Shown: positions 16,786 to 25,556 of the stretch, one piece after another
Layout of the letters: each line of letters starts with the position of its first letter
Position numbering within the stretch: the first letter of the stretch is position 1
NCBI GenBank assembly: GCA_030715135.1
Contig: JAUYVH010000011.1
Location: 1-64,000, forward strand
From: Keguizhuia sedimenti
GTDB taxonomy: Bacteria; Pseudomonadota; Gammaproteobacteria; Burkholderiales; Burkholderiaceae_D
Direction: 5' to 3'
DNA length: 64,000 nt
The notes under the pieces: generated by a model
The model's input: the letters and a program-made list of their open reading frames with translations, nothing else
Databases searched by the model: none
What the model was told of the DNA's origin: nothing
Position numbers and translations under genes: made by a program

Positions 16786-17109
16786 ATGACTCACGTTGTG
16801 ACCGAATCATGCATTCGCTGCCGCTATACTGATTGCGTGGATGTGTGCCCGGTAGACTGCTTCCGCGAAGGCCCGAATTTTCTCGCAATTGATCCGGACG
16901 AGTGCATTGACTGCGCGGTATGTGTAGCTGAATGCCCGGTCAATGCCATTTATGCTGAAGAAGACGTTCCGAGCGATCAGCAGCAATTCATCAAGATCAA
17001 TGCTGACCTTTGCCAGAACTGGCCTTCCATTACCAAGAGCAAAAGCGCATTGCCTGAGGCAGAGGAATGGAAAGACGTTCAGGAAAAACTGCAATTCCTG
17101 GAACGTTGA
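16786..17109 (+). CDS. fdxA: 7Fe ferredoxin FdxA
   Basis: A 107-residue soluble electron carrier. The N-terminal cysteines (Cys9, Cys12, Cys17, Cys21 plus PVDC) and the second cluster motif [19 protein letters not shown] give the pattern of a [3Fe-4S][4Fe-4S] ferredoxin of the FdxA/Azotobacter FdI type. The C-terminal part (about residues 65-107) includes [11 protein letters not shown] and an acidic helix, also typical. It is a single gene with its own promoter and terminator; the physiological partner is unknown. Confidence 0.93.
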   Translation: MTHVVTESCIRCRYTDCVDVCPVDCFREGPNFLAIDPDECIDCAVCVAECPVNAIYAEEDVPSDQQQFIKINADLCQNWPSITKSKSALPEAEEWKDVQEKLQFLER

Positions 17110-17114
17110 TTTTT

Positions 17115-17148
17115 AAGCCTGTACATTTATAGAATGTACAGGCTTTTA
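17115..17148 (+). terminator. Intrinsic terminator of fdxA
   Basis: A perfect 13-bp stem AAGCCTGTACATT/AATGTACAGGCTT with loop TATAG and a short T tract, 6 nt after the stop. Confidence 0.85.
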
Positions 17149-17149
17149 A

Positions 17150-17711
17150 ATTGATCCAAGACATTCAGGGAAGCTTTCCTGCTTTTGCAAGGATTCTATT
17201 TTCAATTCCCTTCAGCATACCCCTTCACCATACCCCTGCAGCAAGCCTTCATTAAAAGTTTTCCGTAGAAAAAATCTCTGGTCTCGCATGGGCAACATCG
17301 CGTCATCCATGCATGCATATCTCTTTGCCCGAGCGCCTGACCACATCTTCTCTCTGCATGCTTCTTGTTGCGTCAGCACACTTTGTCACAGTCATTTTAC
17401 CAACGCTCTTTTCAGACCCCCCTAAAATTTTATCGCGACAGGATGTCTATACATGAATATTTGCTTGTTCTAAAAAGAGCCAATTATTCTCCAATGTCTT
17501 CCTTGGATAAACTTTATCTTTCGGCCTGACAATATAAGGAAACAAATCGGTAGCATTTCGAAAAACGCTCGACTGAAAACGGACACAACGTTCTATTTTG
17601 ACATTGCAATATAGGGGTCAGCGCGCAAAATAATTCATGGAATTGCATTACATGCATTGCAGCAAGATTTAATTCTCTGCAGAATCGTAGTGCCCCAAGA
17701 AAGGTTGCCAT
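17150..17711 (+). other. Long leader region upstream of phaZ
   Basis: There is no credible gene. A TTGACA box occurs at 17598-17603 but no good -10 follows at the right distance. TGC/GCA-rich sequence around 17641-17663 could be regulatory, but it does not match the core found at the phasin promoter. Confidence 0.35.
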
Positions 17712-18950
17712 ATGCTGTATCACTTCCACGAAATGAATCGCGCGATGCTGAACCCGTTTATCCAATGGGCCAAAGCTTCTTCGCGTCTATTGACCGATCC
17801 GGTCTCCCCTTTTGCCCATACTCCTTTCGCTCAGCGCATTGCGGCCGGCTATGAATTGATGTACCGATTGGGAAAGGCCTATGAAAAGCCGGAATTCAAT
17901 CTGACGAGCACTGTGCTCGAAGATGGAAGGACAGTCGCGATACAGGAAGAAGTCGCATGCAACAAGCCATTCTGCCGCTTGCTGCATTTTAAAAAGGAAC
18001 TTGGCGACAAGGAGTACGCCGCCTTAGGTCAGCCCCGCGTACTGGTTGTGGCGCCCCTGTCGGGACATCATGCCACCCTGCTGCGAGATACAGTTCGCAG
18101 CCTGCTTCCGAAACATGATGTCTACATTACCGACTGGACCGATGCGCGCATGGTACCCGCATCGAAAGGACCGTTTCATCTGCATGACTATGTCTATTAC
18201 GTGCAGGAGTTCATCCGGCTGCTCGGTCCGGATTTGCACGTCATGTCCGTCTGCCAGCCGACGGTCCCTGTGCTGGCGGCCATTTCATTGATGGCGAGCG
18301 AGAACGATCCGAAACTGCCGAAAACGATGATCATGATGGGCGGGCCGATTGACCCGCGCAAGTCTCCGACCCAGGTCAACGATCTCGCAATGAGAAAGCC
18401 TTATTCATGGTTCGAGCATCAGGTCATCTACCGCGTACCTACGAATTATCCAGGCCACGGACGCAAGGTTTATCCCGGTTTTTTACAGCACGCCGGTTTC
18501 GTCGCCATGAATCCGCGCCGGCATGCGCAAAGCCACTGGGATTTTTACATGCACTTGCGCAAGGGCGACAATGAATCGGCAGCAGACCATCGCAAGTTTT
18601 ATGACGAATACAATGCCGTGCTCGATCTGCCGGCGGAATATTACCTGGAGACGATCGAAACGGTTTTCCAGAAGCACGAACTGGCTTTGGGAACATGGAA
18701 AGTAGAAGGCAGGGCGGTACGTCCCCAGGATATCAGCAGCGTTGCCCTCTTTACGATCGAGGGCGAACTCGACGACATCTCCGGATCAGGACAAACCCAG
18801 GCAGCCCATACGCTATGCACGTCCATTCCGAAGTCGAAAAAACTGCATTTTACGGCGCCGAAATGCGGCCACTACGGCATATTCTCCGGCCGCCGCTGGC
18901 GCGAAGTGATTTACCCCAAGGTGGAAGAATTCATCCGGGCGAACGCATGA
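17712..18950 (+). CDS. phaZ: Intracellular polyhydroxyalkanoate depolymerase PhaZ
   Basis: The 412-residue enzyme degrades stored PHB inside the cell. It matches the Ralstonia PhaZa1 type: no signal peptide, and a catalytic Cys instead of Ser. The nucleophile is Cys181 in VMSVCQPTVPVLAA; the remaining triad members are an Asp in GELDD (354 or 355) and His387 in PKCGHYGIFSGRRW. The N-terminus MLYHFHEMNRAMLNPFIQWA is typical of the family, as is the total length. It is probably transcribed alone or with rnfB 189 nt downstream. Together with the phasin gene at 9 kb it shows that the organism makes and mobilises PHB; synthesis genes lie outside the window. Confidence 0.93.
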   Translation: MLYHFHEMNRAMLNPFIQWAKASSRLLTDPVSPFAHTPFAQRIAAGYELMYRLGKAYEKPEFNLTSTVLEDGRTVAIQEEVACNKPFCRLLHFKKELGDKEYAALGQPRVLVVAPLSGHHATLLRDTVRSLLPKHDVYITDWTDARMVPASKGPFHLHDYVYYVQEFIRLLGPDLHVMSVCQPTVPVLAAISLMASENDPKLPKTMIMMGGPIDPRKSPTQVNDLAMRKPYSWFEHQVIYRVPTNYPGHGRKVYPGFLQHAGFVAMNPRRHAQSHWDFYMHLRKGDNESAADHRKFYDEYNAVLDLPAEYYLETIETVFQKHELALGTWKVEGRAVRPQDISSVALFTIEGELDDISGSGQTQAAHTLCTSIPKSKKLHFTAPKCGHYGIFSGRRWREVIYPKVEEFIRANA

Positions 18951-19139
18951 ACTGCTCTGGGTTGCTGCCGCCTGCGACGATTCGAGTGATCCGCCGCAGG
19001 CGATTGCAGCGCAGCGGCCGTCATCCATGCCGCTTTCTTGCCGGTTCATTCCGGCAATTCGTATCATCGCCAGTTCCACCGCCGCCTTAATAAACAGGCT
19101 GACTGGCATTTCCCTTCCAAGTTCTGGATAATGCTGAAT

Positions 19140-19847
19140 ATGTCAGGAAACACCGCTTATCCCAGCTTCAATCTCAAGGCCTTGGCTGACCGCATTGAAG
19201 ATCTGTTGCCCCAGACGCAATGTACCAAGTGCGGCTATGCCGCATGCCGGCCATATGCGGAGGCAGTGGCGAACGGCGACGCCGGATACAACCAGTGCCC
19301 GCCGGGCGGGCAGGAAGGTGTCGCACGCCTCGCACAACTGCTCGGCAAGCCCGTCATTCCGCTTGATCCTGCCAATGGAGTGGAGCGGGTACGGCCCGTG
19401 GCAGTCATCGACGAATCGCTTTGCATCGGATGCACCTTGTGCATTCAGGCATGCCCGGTCGATGCCATCGTCGGCGCGGCCAAGCAGATGCATACCGTCG
19501 TGAATGATCTGTGCACCGGATGTGATTTATGCGTCGCGCCCTGCCCCGTGGACTGCATCGAGATGGTGGATGCCACGCCCGGCAGAACCGGCTGGAATGC
19601 ATGGTCACAGGAGGAAGCCGACGCCGCGCGCATGCGGCATGATTTCCGCACCTTCCGTCTGCGGCGCGACAAGGAAGAAAACGACACCCGCCTTGCCGCC
19701 AAGGCAGCAGCCAAACTCAAGGAAGTGGAAGCTGCAGCAGCATCCAGTCCGGAAGAAAAAAAGGAACAGGACAGAAAGAAAGCCATTATTCAGGCTGCGA
19801 TGGAGCGCGCGCGCCTGAAGAAAGCGGAAATGGCGGCCAAGCAGTAG
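19140..19847 (+). CDS. rnfB: RnfB-like iron-sulfur protein, soluble form
   Basis: The chosen ATG gives 235 residues; ATG 19131 is an alternative and the open frame begins at 19038. Domains: a 4Fe-4S (Fes) domain with Cys28, Cys31, Cys36 and Cys53 ([19 protein letters not shown]), then two ferredoxin clusters at Cys95-Cys105 ([16 protein letters not shown]) and Cys125-Cys135 ([16 protein letters not shown]). A charged Ala/Lys/Glu helix tail fills residues 170-235. The N-terminal membrane anchor of classical RnfB is missing, and no rnfA, C, D, G or E is nearby. The nth gene follows 109 nt downstream, an arrangement common in betaproteobacteria. It may supply electrons or iron-sulfur maturation to Nth or others; this is inferred. 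Confidence 0.85.
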   Translation: MSGNTAYPSFNLKALADRIEDLLPQTQCTKCGYAACRPYAEAVANGDAGYNQCPPGGQEGVARLAQLLGKPVIPLDPANGVERVRPVAVIDESLCIGCTLCIQACPVDAIVGAAKQMHTVVNDLCTGCDLCVAPCPVDCIEMVDATPGRTGWNAWSQEEADAARMRHDFRTFRLRRDKEENDTRLAAKAAAKLKEVEAAAASSPEEKKEQDRKKAIIQAAMERARLKKAEMAAKQ

Positions 19848-19956
19848 GCGCAATCCGCCAGCTGCGGCACTGCAGGCAATAATGCGACAATGCTTGTATT
19901 TTATGAACGCATGCCGGCGCGAGGCGTTGCCGGCCTGACTGCAAAATTGCCTAAAA

Positions 19957-20607
19957 ATGAATACCGAACAAAGACGCGAGATTTTCCGGCGCTTTCAGGC
20001 GGCCAATCCTCATCCGACCACCGAACTGGAATACACTACGCCGTTTGAGCTGCTGATCGCGGTCATCCTGTCAGCGCAGGCCACCGACGTGTCGGTCAAC
20101 AAGGCCCTGCGCAAGCTGTATCCTACCCATAACACGCCGGAGCAAATCTACGCGCTGGGCGTTGAAGGGCTGACTCCCTATATCCAGAGCATCGGCTTGT
20201 ACCGCACCAAAGCCAGGAACGTCATCGAAACCTGCCGCATCTTATTGGAACGCCACGGCGGCGAAGTTCCGCGCACGCGTGAAGAGCTCGAAGCCCTGCC
20301 CGGCGTCGGCCGCAAAACAGCCAATGTGATCCTGAACACTGCATTCGGCGAAGTCGCCATCGCAGTCGACACGCATATTTTCCGCGTATCGAATCGCACC
20401 GGCATTGCGCCCGGAAAGAACGTGGAGCAGGTGGAACGCAATCTGCTGAAACTGGTGCCGGAAGAATACCGGATGGACGCTCACCACTGGCTGATCCTGC
20501 ATGGCCGTTACACATGCATTGCACGTCTGCCCAAGTGCTGGAATTGCATGATCGCCGATCTATGCGAGTACGAGCCGAAAACGCCGCTGCCGGAAAAAGG
20601 CGTATGA
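19957..20607 (+). CDS. nth: Endonuclease III (base-excision DNA glycosylase/AP lyase)
   Basis: The 216-residue enzyme removes oxidised pyrimidines from DNA. The helix-hairpin-helix LPGVGRKTANVILNTAFG carries the catalytic Lys, and the catalytic Asp follows in AVDTHIFRVSNRTGIA. The C-terminal [4Fe-4S] site has the pattern C-x6-C-x2-C-x5-C in CIARLPKCWNCMIADLC. Length matches the family. It sits downstream of the RnfB-like gene and is convergent with the methyltransferase gene, with 18 nt between stops. Confidence 0.95.
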   Translation: MNTEQRREIFRRFQAANPHPTTELEYTTPFELLIAVILSAQATDVSVNKALRKLYPTHNTPEQIYALGVEGLTPYIQSIGLYRTKARNVIETCRILLERHGGEVPRTREELEALPGVGRKTANVILNTAFGEVAIAVDTHIFRVSNRTGIAPGKNVEQVERNLLKLVPEEYRMDAHHWLILHGRYTCIARLPKCWNCMIADLCEYEPKTPLPEKGV

Positions 20608-20625
20608 ACTTACGGGCGCCATTTC

Positions 20626-21420
20626 CTAAGCGTCAGGCTTCAATCCGACGAACACATAGCGGTTCAGGCTGAAAAAATAATTTCCCTCTTGCCCAAGCCG
20701 GCGCAATTCGCCTGCCCAGGCCATTACTTCTTCTGCTGTGATTCCGTTGCGCCCGGTCACAAATGGCCCGATCAGGTCGATCATCCGATTGCTGAACGAC
20801 TCTTCACGGAATTCCGGATTAAACAGTGGAATGACTTTTTGCTCCCCTACCTGGAATCCTGTTTCGCGCATTGATGAACCGAGCGTCCTCGGCAAGTAAG
20901 GATCGGCAAGGTGTGCATCCCAGGCAGACAAAATCTTCTTCATCCGCGCCGTATCTTCGGCATGCCAGACAATGGAATCCCAATCGGTATCCAGTATCAG
21001 CACCTGCCCTCCGGGACGCAGGACGCGATGCACCTCAAGCAAGGCCGGGCGCACGTCCGGAAGATATTCCAGTACCTGCGTAACTGTGACGACATCGAAA
21101 CAGGCATCCGCAAACGGAAGGCTTGATGCTTCGGCATGCAGGAATTTCAGTTGTGTTTGATGGCGATAGCGGTCTCCGGCGAGCGCCAGCAATTCGGGAC
21201 TGATATCGATTCCGCATACTTCGCCCCTGCTTCCCACGATATCAGCCATGGCGGAGGCAAGGAAGCCGGGGCCTGAACCGATGTCGAGCGCTTTCTCTCC
21301 AGGCTTCAGTTGAAGAAGCCCAATTACCTGCTGGCGCTGTTCTGCCATATCGGGCGTGACATATACGGCCAGCAGTTGTTCCGCAGCTTTGTCATTGAAG
21401 CGTAAGGTAGCATTGGTCAT
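20626..21420 (-). CDS. Class I SAM-dependent methyltransferase
   Basis: A 264-residue soluble methyltransferase of the UbiE/ArsM-like fold. Motif I is ALDIGSGPGFLASAMADI at about residues 44-61, followed by VCGIDISPELLALA (acidic residue binding the SAM ribose) and the post-motif VVTVTQVLEYLPDVRPALLE, then HRVLRPGGQVLILDTDWDS. There is no conserved Cys set of ArsM that I can see, so arsenite methylation is not supported. The substrate is unknown. It lies downstream of and on the same strand as glcDEF, with a 93-nt gap to glcF. Confidence 0.82.
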   Translation of the reverse strand: MTNATLRFNDKAAEQLLAVYVTPDMAEQRQQVIGLLQLKPGEKALDIGSGPGFLASAMADIVGSRGEVCGIDISPELLALAGDRYRHQTQLKFLHAEASSLPFADACFDVVTVTQVLEYLPDVRPALLEVHRVLRPGGQVLILDTDWDSIVWHAEDTARMKKILSAWDAHLADPYLPRTLGSSMRETGFQVGEQKVIPLFNPEFREESFSNRMIDLIGPFVTGRNGITAEEVMAWAGELRRLGQEGNYFFSLNRYVFVGLKPDA

Positions 21421-21513
21421 GTTCTTGGCCTGGTGAGTTTTATTATCAAACAGAAACGAATTGCTGTAACTCTATGCATGCAGACCATGATCCCGAGGAA
21501 CACTCTGTCCGCA

Positions 21514-22785
21514 TTACGTGGCCACCTCCGGTTCACGCGATCTTTGCGGCGATACTCTGTCCGCAGCCGCCAACGCCGAATCGATCAATTCGATCCAGTG
21601 CCTGACAGGAAGGTCAGTGCCGGATTGAAGATGGGTGATGCAGCCGATATTGGCAGAGGCGATCAGGTCCGGATTTGTTTTCTCCAGATTGGCGATCTTG
21701 TTGTCGCGCAGCTGTGTCGCAATCTGCGGATGCAGCACCGAATAGGTGCCGGCGGAACCGCAGCACAGATGACTGTCCTGGCATAGTTTGACCTCAACAC
21801 CGAGCCCGTCCAGGACACGTTCCACCGCACCGCGGATTCGCTGTCCGTGTTGCAACGTGCAAGGCGGATGGTAGGCAACGCGCCGCTCGATTTTTCCGGC
21901 AAGCTGCTGCAGCTGCGCTTCGAAAGCCGGCAGGATTTCGCTCAAGTCCTTGGTCAGCTCGGAAATGCGTTGCGCTTTCGCTGCATACTTCGGGTCGCGC
22001 TCCAGCAGATGGCCATAGTCCTTTACGGTCGAGCCACAACCGGACGCCGTCATAAGAATCGCTTCCGCGCCCGCTTCGACATGCGGCCACCAGGCATCAA
22101 TATTGCGCCGCATATCGTTCAGCGCGGCGTCATGATCGTTCAAATGAAAACGGATCGCGCCGCAACACCCCTCTCTTGCCGCAACGATCAGTTCCACGCC
22201 GAGCGCATCCATCACTCGCGCGGTGGCGGCATTGATGTTCGGTGCCATGGCCGGTTGCACGCATCCGTCGAGCAGGATCATCTTGCGCGCATGCGAACGT
22301 GTCGGCCAGGATCCGGAGTCTTCCCTTGCCGGCACCTTGTTTTTCAATGCGCGCGGCAGCAAGGGACGCAGCATCTGCCCAGCCTTCATCGCAGGCGTGA
22401 ATATCCATTTGCGCGACACGCCTTCTTTGAGGGCTGTGCGCAGCATGCGGTCCTGCGCACGCCGCGGAACCTTTTCTTCCACGACTTTGCGGCCGATATC
22501 GACCAGCCGGCCGTACATCACGCCGGATGGGCACGTCGTTTCGCAGTTGCGGCAGGTCAGGCAGCGATCCAGGTGCAGCTGCGTTTTTTCAGTCGGTTCC
22601 TTGCCTTCGAGGACCTGCTTGATGAGATAGATGCGCCCGCGCGGGCCATCAAGTTCGTCACCGAGCAATTGATAAGTCGGGCAGGTCGCGGTACAGAAGC
22701 CGCAATGCACGCAGGCGCGCAGGATCGCTTCCGCTTCCTGGCCTTCCGGCGTGTCTTTGATGAAATCTGCAAGATTGGTTTGCAT
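21514..22785 (-). CDS. glcF: Glycolate oxidase iron-sulfur subunit GlcF
   Basis: The third subunit of membrane-associated glycolate dehydrogenase (423 aa) passes electrons from GlcD/GlcE toward the respiratory chain. Two 4Fe-4S motifs are present near the N-terminus: CVHCGFCTATCPTY (about 26-39) and CLTCRNCETTCPSG (about 75-88). Two CCG-type domains follow, with REGCCGAIRFHLND and PPCTLQHGQ plus SHLCCGSAGTYSVL. It is the last gene of glcD-glcE-glcF, 65 nt after glcE. Confidence 0.93.
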   Translation of the reverse strand: MQTNLADFIKDTPEGQEAEAILRACVHCGFCTATCPTYQLLGDELDGPRGRIYLIKQVLEGKEPTEKTQLHLDRCLTCRNCETTCPSGVMYGRLVDIGRKVVEEKVPRRAQDRMLRTALKEGVSRKWIFTPAMKAGQMLRPLLPRALKNKVPAREDSGSWPTRSHARKMILLDGCVQPAMAPNINAATARVMDALGVELIVAAREGCCGAIRFHLNDHDAALNDMRRNIDAWWPHVEAGAEAILMTASGCGSTVKDYGHLLERDPKYAAKAQRISELTKDLSEILPAFEAQLQQLAGKIERRVAYHPPCTLQHGQRIRGAVERVLDGLGVEVKLCQDSHLCCGSAGTYSVLHPQIATQLRDNKIANLEKTNPDLIASANIGCITHLQSGTDLPVRHWIELIDSALAAADRVSPQRSREPEVAT

Positions 22786-22850
22786 GAGATCCTAATGCGT
22801 TGAAACATGCTGCGGACGAGGCACCTCGCCACGTAGCCTGTCAAAAATTA

Positions 22851-23918
22851 TTACCATTCCGAGTACATCCGTCCCGGGTTGAAGATCCCGGCAGGATCGA
22901 ATTCGGTTTTCAATCTGCGGTGTATGGCCGCCAGCGCCGGCGCAAGCGGATGGAACACGCCCGCTTCCTTGGCTCCGCCGCGGAACAAGGTCGCATGACC
23001 GCCGGCTTCCTGCGCGATGCGGCGAATGGTCGCCGCATCGGCATCGGTCTTCAGCCAGCGCTGCGCGCCGCCCCATTCGATCAATTGCTCGCCAGGCAAG
23101 GCAATCGGCATGGCGGTTGACGGGACGGACAAGCGCCACAATCCCTTGCTTTCGTCGAACGAGCTGAAAAACGCATGCTGCTGTTCGCGCAAGCCGGCCC
23201 AGTATGCTGATGCATCGGCGACCTCTTCACCTCCGAGCCTTAAGCGTGCAGCATGAATCGCGGCTTCGGCGCCGGAAAGCCGCACACGCAGCACGCCTTC
23301 ATGCCACACGCTGGCCGAGAGCGGCAGCGGCTGCCCGCCCCACTGGTTCAGATAGGTGATCGCATTATTCTGATTCATGGCGAACTGCAAAGTGGTTTCC
23401 ATGATCGGTCTGGGCAAGACCTTGAGTGAAACTTCTGCTATCAGACCCAACGTACCCAGCGAACCTGCCAAGAGACGCGACACATCATAGCCAGCCACGT
23501 TCTTCATGACCTGTCCGCCGAAATGCATGAGCTGACCGCGGCCGTTCATGAGCGCTGTTCCAAGGACAAAGTCGCGCACCGCGCCGGCTGCCTGCCGGCG
23601 CGGTCCAGACAGGCCGCTCGCCACCACGCCGCCTATTGTCGCATCGTTGCCGAAGTACGGTGGCTCGAAAGCCAGCATCTGGTTCTGTTCGGCCAGCGTC
23701 GCGTCGATCTCTGCCAGCGGCGTTCCGCAACGTGCCGTAATCACAAGCTCGGTCGGCTCGTAGGAAATAACGCCGGCATAAGCGCGTGTATCGAGAACAT
23801 CGCCCAGCGCACTCTGCCCATACCATTCTTTCGTACCGCCGCCGCGGATACGTAGCGGCGTCCCGGCAGTGTTGGCGGCGATGATGCGTTCGCGGATTTC
23901 CTGTAATGCTGAATTCAT
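22851..23918 (-). CDS. glcE: Glycolate oxidase FAD-binding subunit GlcE
   Basis: The 355-residue subunit has an N-terminal FAD_binding_4 (PCMH) domain: LRIRGGGTKEWYGQ near residue 22, FEPPYFGNDATIGGVVASGL, and GGQVMKNVAGYDVSRLLAGS, all hallmark GlcE sequences. The C-terminal part ends in KTEFDPAGIFNPGRMY, the conserved FAD-oxidase ending. It starts 18 nt after glcD on the same strand, so co-transcription is very likely. Confidence 0.93.
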   Translation of the reverse strand: MNSALQEIRERIIAANTAGTPLRIRGGGTKEWYGQSALGDVLDTRAYAGVISYEPTELVITARCGTPLAEIDATLAEQNQMLAFEPPYFGNDATIGGVVASGLSGPRRQAAGAVRDFVLGTALMNGRGQLMHFGGQVMKNVAGYDVSRLLAGSLGTLGLIAEVSLKVLPRPIMETTLQFAMNQNNAITYLNQWGGQPLPLSASVWHEGVLRVRLSGAEAAIHAARLRLGGEEVADASAYWAGLREQQHAFFSSFDESKGLWRLSVPSTAMPIALPGEQLIEWGGAQRWLKTDADAATIRRIAQEAGGHATLFRGGAKEAGVFHPLAPALAAIHRRLKTEFDPAGIFNPGRMYSEW

Positions 23919-23936
23919 GTCGGTATTCTTCTGTTC

Positions 23937-25424
23937 TTAAAAGCGCGGCAAATCGGAAAACTTCAGCTCACCCTTGCGCACATGCATCTTGCCGTGCTCC
24001 GCACAGCGGTGCAGCGTGGGAATCGCCTTGGTCGGGTTCAGCAGTTGCGGCGGATCGAAGGCGCGCTTGACCGCAAAGAAGGCGTCCAGCTCTTCGCGCG
24101 AGAATTGCACGCACATGGAATTGATTTTTTCCAGGCCTACGCCGTGTTCACCAGTGATCGTGCCGCCGACTTCGACGCAGAGTTCCAGAATTTCTTCTCC
24201 GAACAATTCGGCACGATGAAATTCATCGGCATTGTTGGCATCGAACAGGATCAGTGGATGCAGATTGCCGTCGCCCGCATGGAAGACATTGGCGCAGCGT
24301 AGACCGTATTTTTTTTCCATCTCTTCAATGCCAAGCAGCACGCGTCCCAGTTCCTTGCGCGGAATCGTACCGTCCATGCAATAGTAATCGGGCGAAATGC
24401 GTCCGGCGGCGGGAAAGGCGTTCTTGCGTCCGGACCAAAACTTCAGACGTTCGGCTTCGTTTTGCGACACTGTGATTGCAGTCGCGCCGGAATGCTGCAG
24501 CACCGCTTCCATGCGCAGGATTTCATCTTCAACCTCCTCGATATTTCCGTCCGATTCACATAGCAGAAGCGCCGCTGCATCGATATCATAACCAGCATGC
24601 ACAAAGGGCTCGACCATGCGCGAACTGGTCCTGTCCATCATTTCCAGCCCGGCTGGAATGATGCCGGCGGCAATGATGTCCGCCACTGCATTGCCGCCTG
24701 TGACGACGTCATTGAAGGACGCCATGATCACGCGCGCCTGCTGCGGCTTCGGAATCAGCCTGACCGTGACTTCGGTCACAATGCCCAGCATCCCTTCCGA
24801 GCCGATGAAGACTGCGAGCAAATCAAAGCCAGCCGCATCCAGCGCTTCATTGCCCAGCTCGACCACTTCTCCGGATATGGTAACCATGCGGATGCGCATG
24901 ACGTTGTGCACAGTCAGCCCGTATTTCAGGCAATGCACGCCGCCCGAATTTTCAGCGACGTTACCGCCGATCGTGCATGCGATCTGGGAGGACGGGTCGG
25001 GGGCGTAATACAGGCCGTGCGGTGCGGCCGCCTCGGAAATGGAGATATTGCGGACGCCGGGCTGCACGACCGCAGTACGCGCATACGAGTCCATCTTCAG
25101 AATGCGGTTCAGACGTGCAGTAGAAAGCACCACGCCTTCGGCAATCGGCAGCGCACCGCCCGACAATCCCGTGCCGGCGCCGCGCGGCACGATGGGCACT
25201 TTCAGTCTATGGCATGCCTTCAATACGCCGACAACCTGCTCTTCGTTTTCCGGCAAGGCCACAACCATGGGCAATTGGCGATAAGCTGATAATCCGTCGC
25301 ACTCATAAGGGCGCGTATCTTCTTCATTAAACAATACGGCACCCTTGGGCAAGACCGCATTCAATGCGTCGACCACTTCACGCTGCCGCGTCGTATCCGA
25401 CGTAAGATTCTGCTGAATATTCAT
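23937..25424 (-). CDS. glcD: Glycolate oxidase catalytic FAD subunit GlcD
   Basis: The 495-residue flavoprotein oxidises glycolate (and often D-lactate) to the 2-oxo acid. The FAD_binding_4 domain contains VPRGAGTGLSGGALP (about residues 80-94) and CTIGGNVAENSGG. The C-terminal oxidase domain has NVFHAGDGNLHP and GTITGEHGVGLEK, with the metal/substrate His residues. It is first in the glcDEF operon. A small inverted repeat, CTAGT-CAA-ACTAG, lies about 25 nt upstream of the start and may be an operator. No glcC regulator, glcB or glcG is adjacent. The gene just upstream on the same strand is a broken LldP-type permease gene. Confidence 0.94.
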   Translation of the reverse strand: MNIQQNLTSDTTRQREVVDALNAVLPKGAVLFNEEDTRPYECDGLSAYRQLPMVVALPENEEQVVGVLKACHRLKVPIVPRGAGTGLSGGALPIAEGVVLSTARLNRILKMDSYARTAVVQPGVRNISISEAAAPHGLYYAPDPSSQIACTIGGNVAENSGGVHCLKYGLTVHNVMRIRMVTISGEVVELGNEALDAAGFDLLAVFIGSEGMLGIVTEVTVRLIPKPQQARVIMASFNDVVTGGNAVADIIAAGIIPAGLEMMDRTSSRMVEPFVHAGYDIDAAALLLCESDGNIEEVEDEILRMEAVLQHSGATAITVSQNEAERLKFWSGRKNAFPAAGRISPDYYCMDGTIPRKELGRVLLGIEEMEKKYGLRCANVFHAGDGNLHPLILFDANNADEFHRAELFGEEILELCVEVGGTITGEHGVGLEKINSMCVQFSREELDAFFAVKRAFDPPQLLNPTKAIPTLHRCAEHGKMHVRKGELKFSDLPRF

Positions 25425-25556
25425 TACCGATTCTATAGTGAAAGTAAGCTAGTCAAACTAGCCAGATGCAATAGTTTGCTCAGTATGCAAATGATATGAA
25501 GCGCCATTTTTTCAATGACGCTTCACAGCCGCGCTTCACAACTGCATTACCCTTCC

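Noticed and set aside
21847-22803. 318-codon frame antisense to glcF
   Set aside because: Same reason: the GlcF iron-sulfur and CCG motifs are on the other strand.
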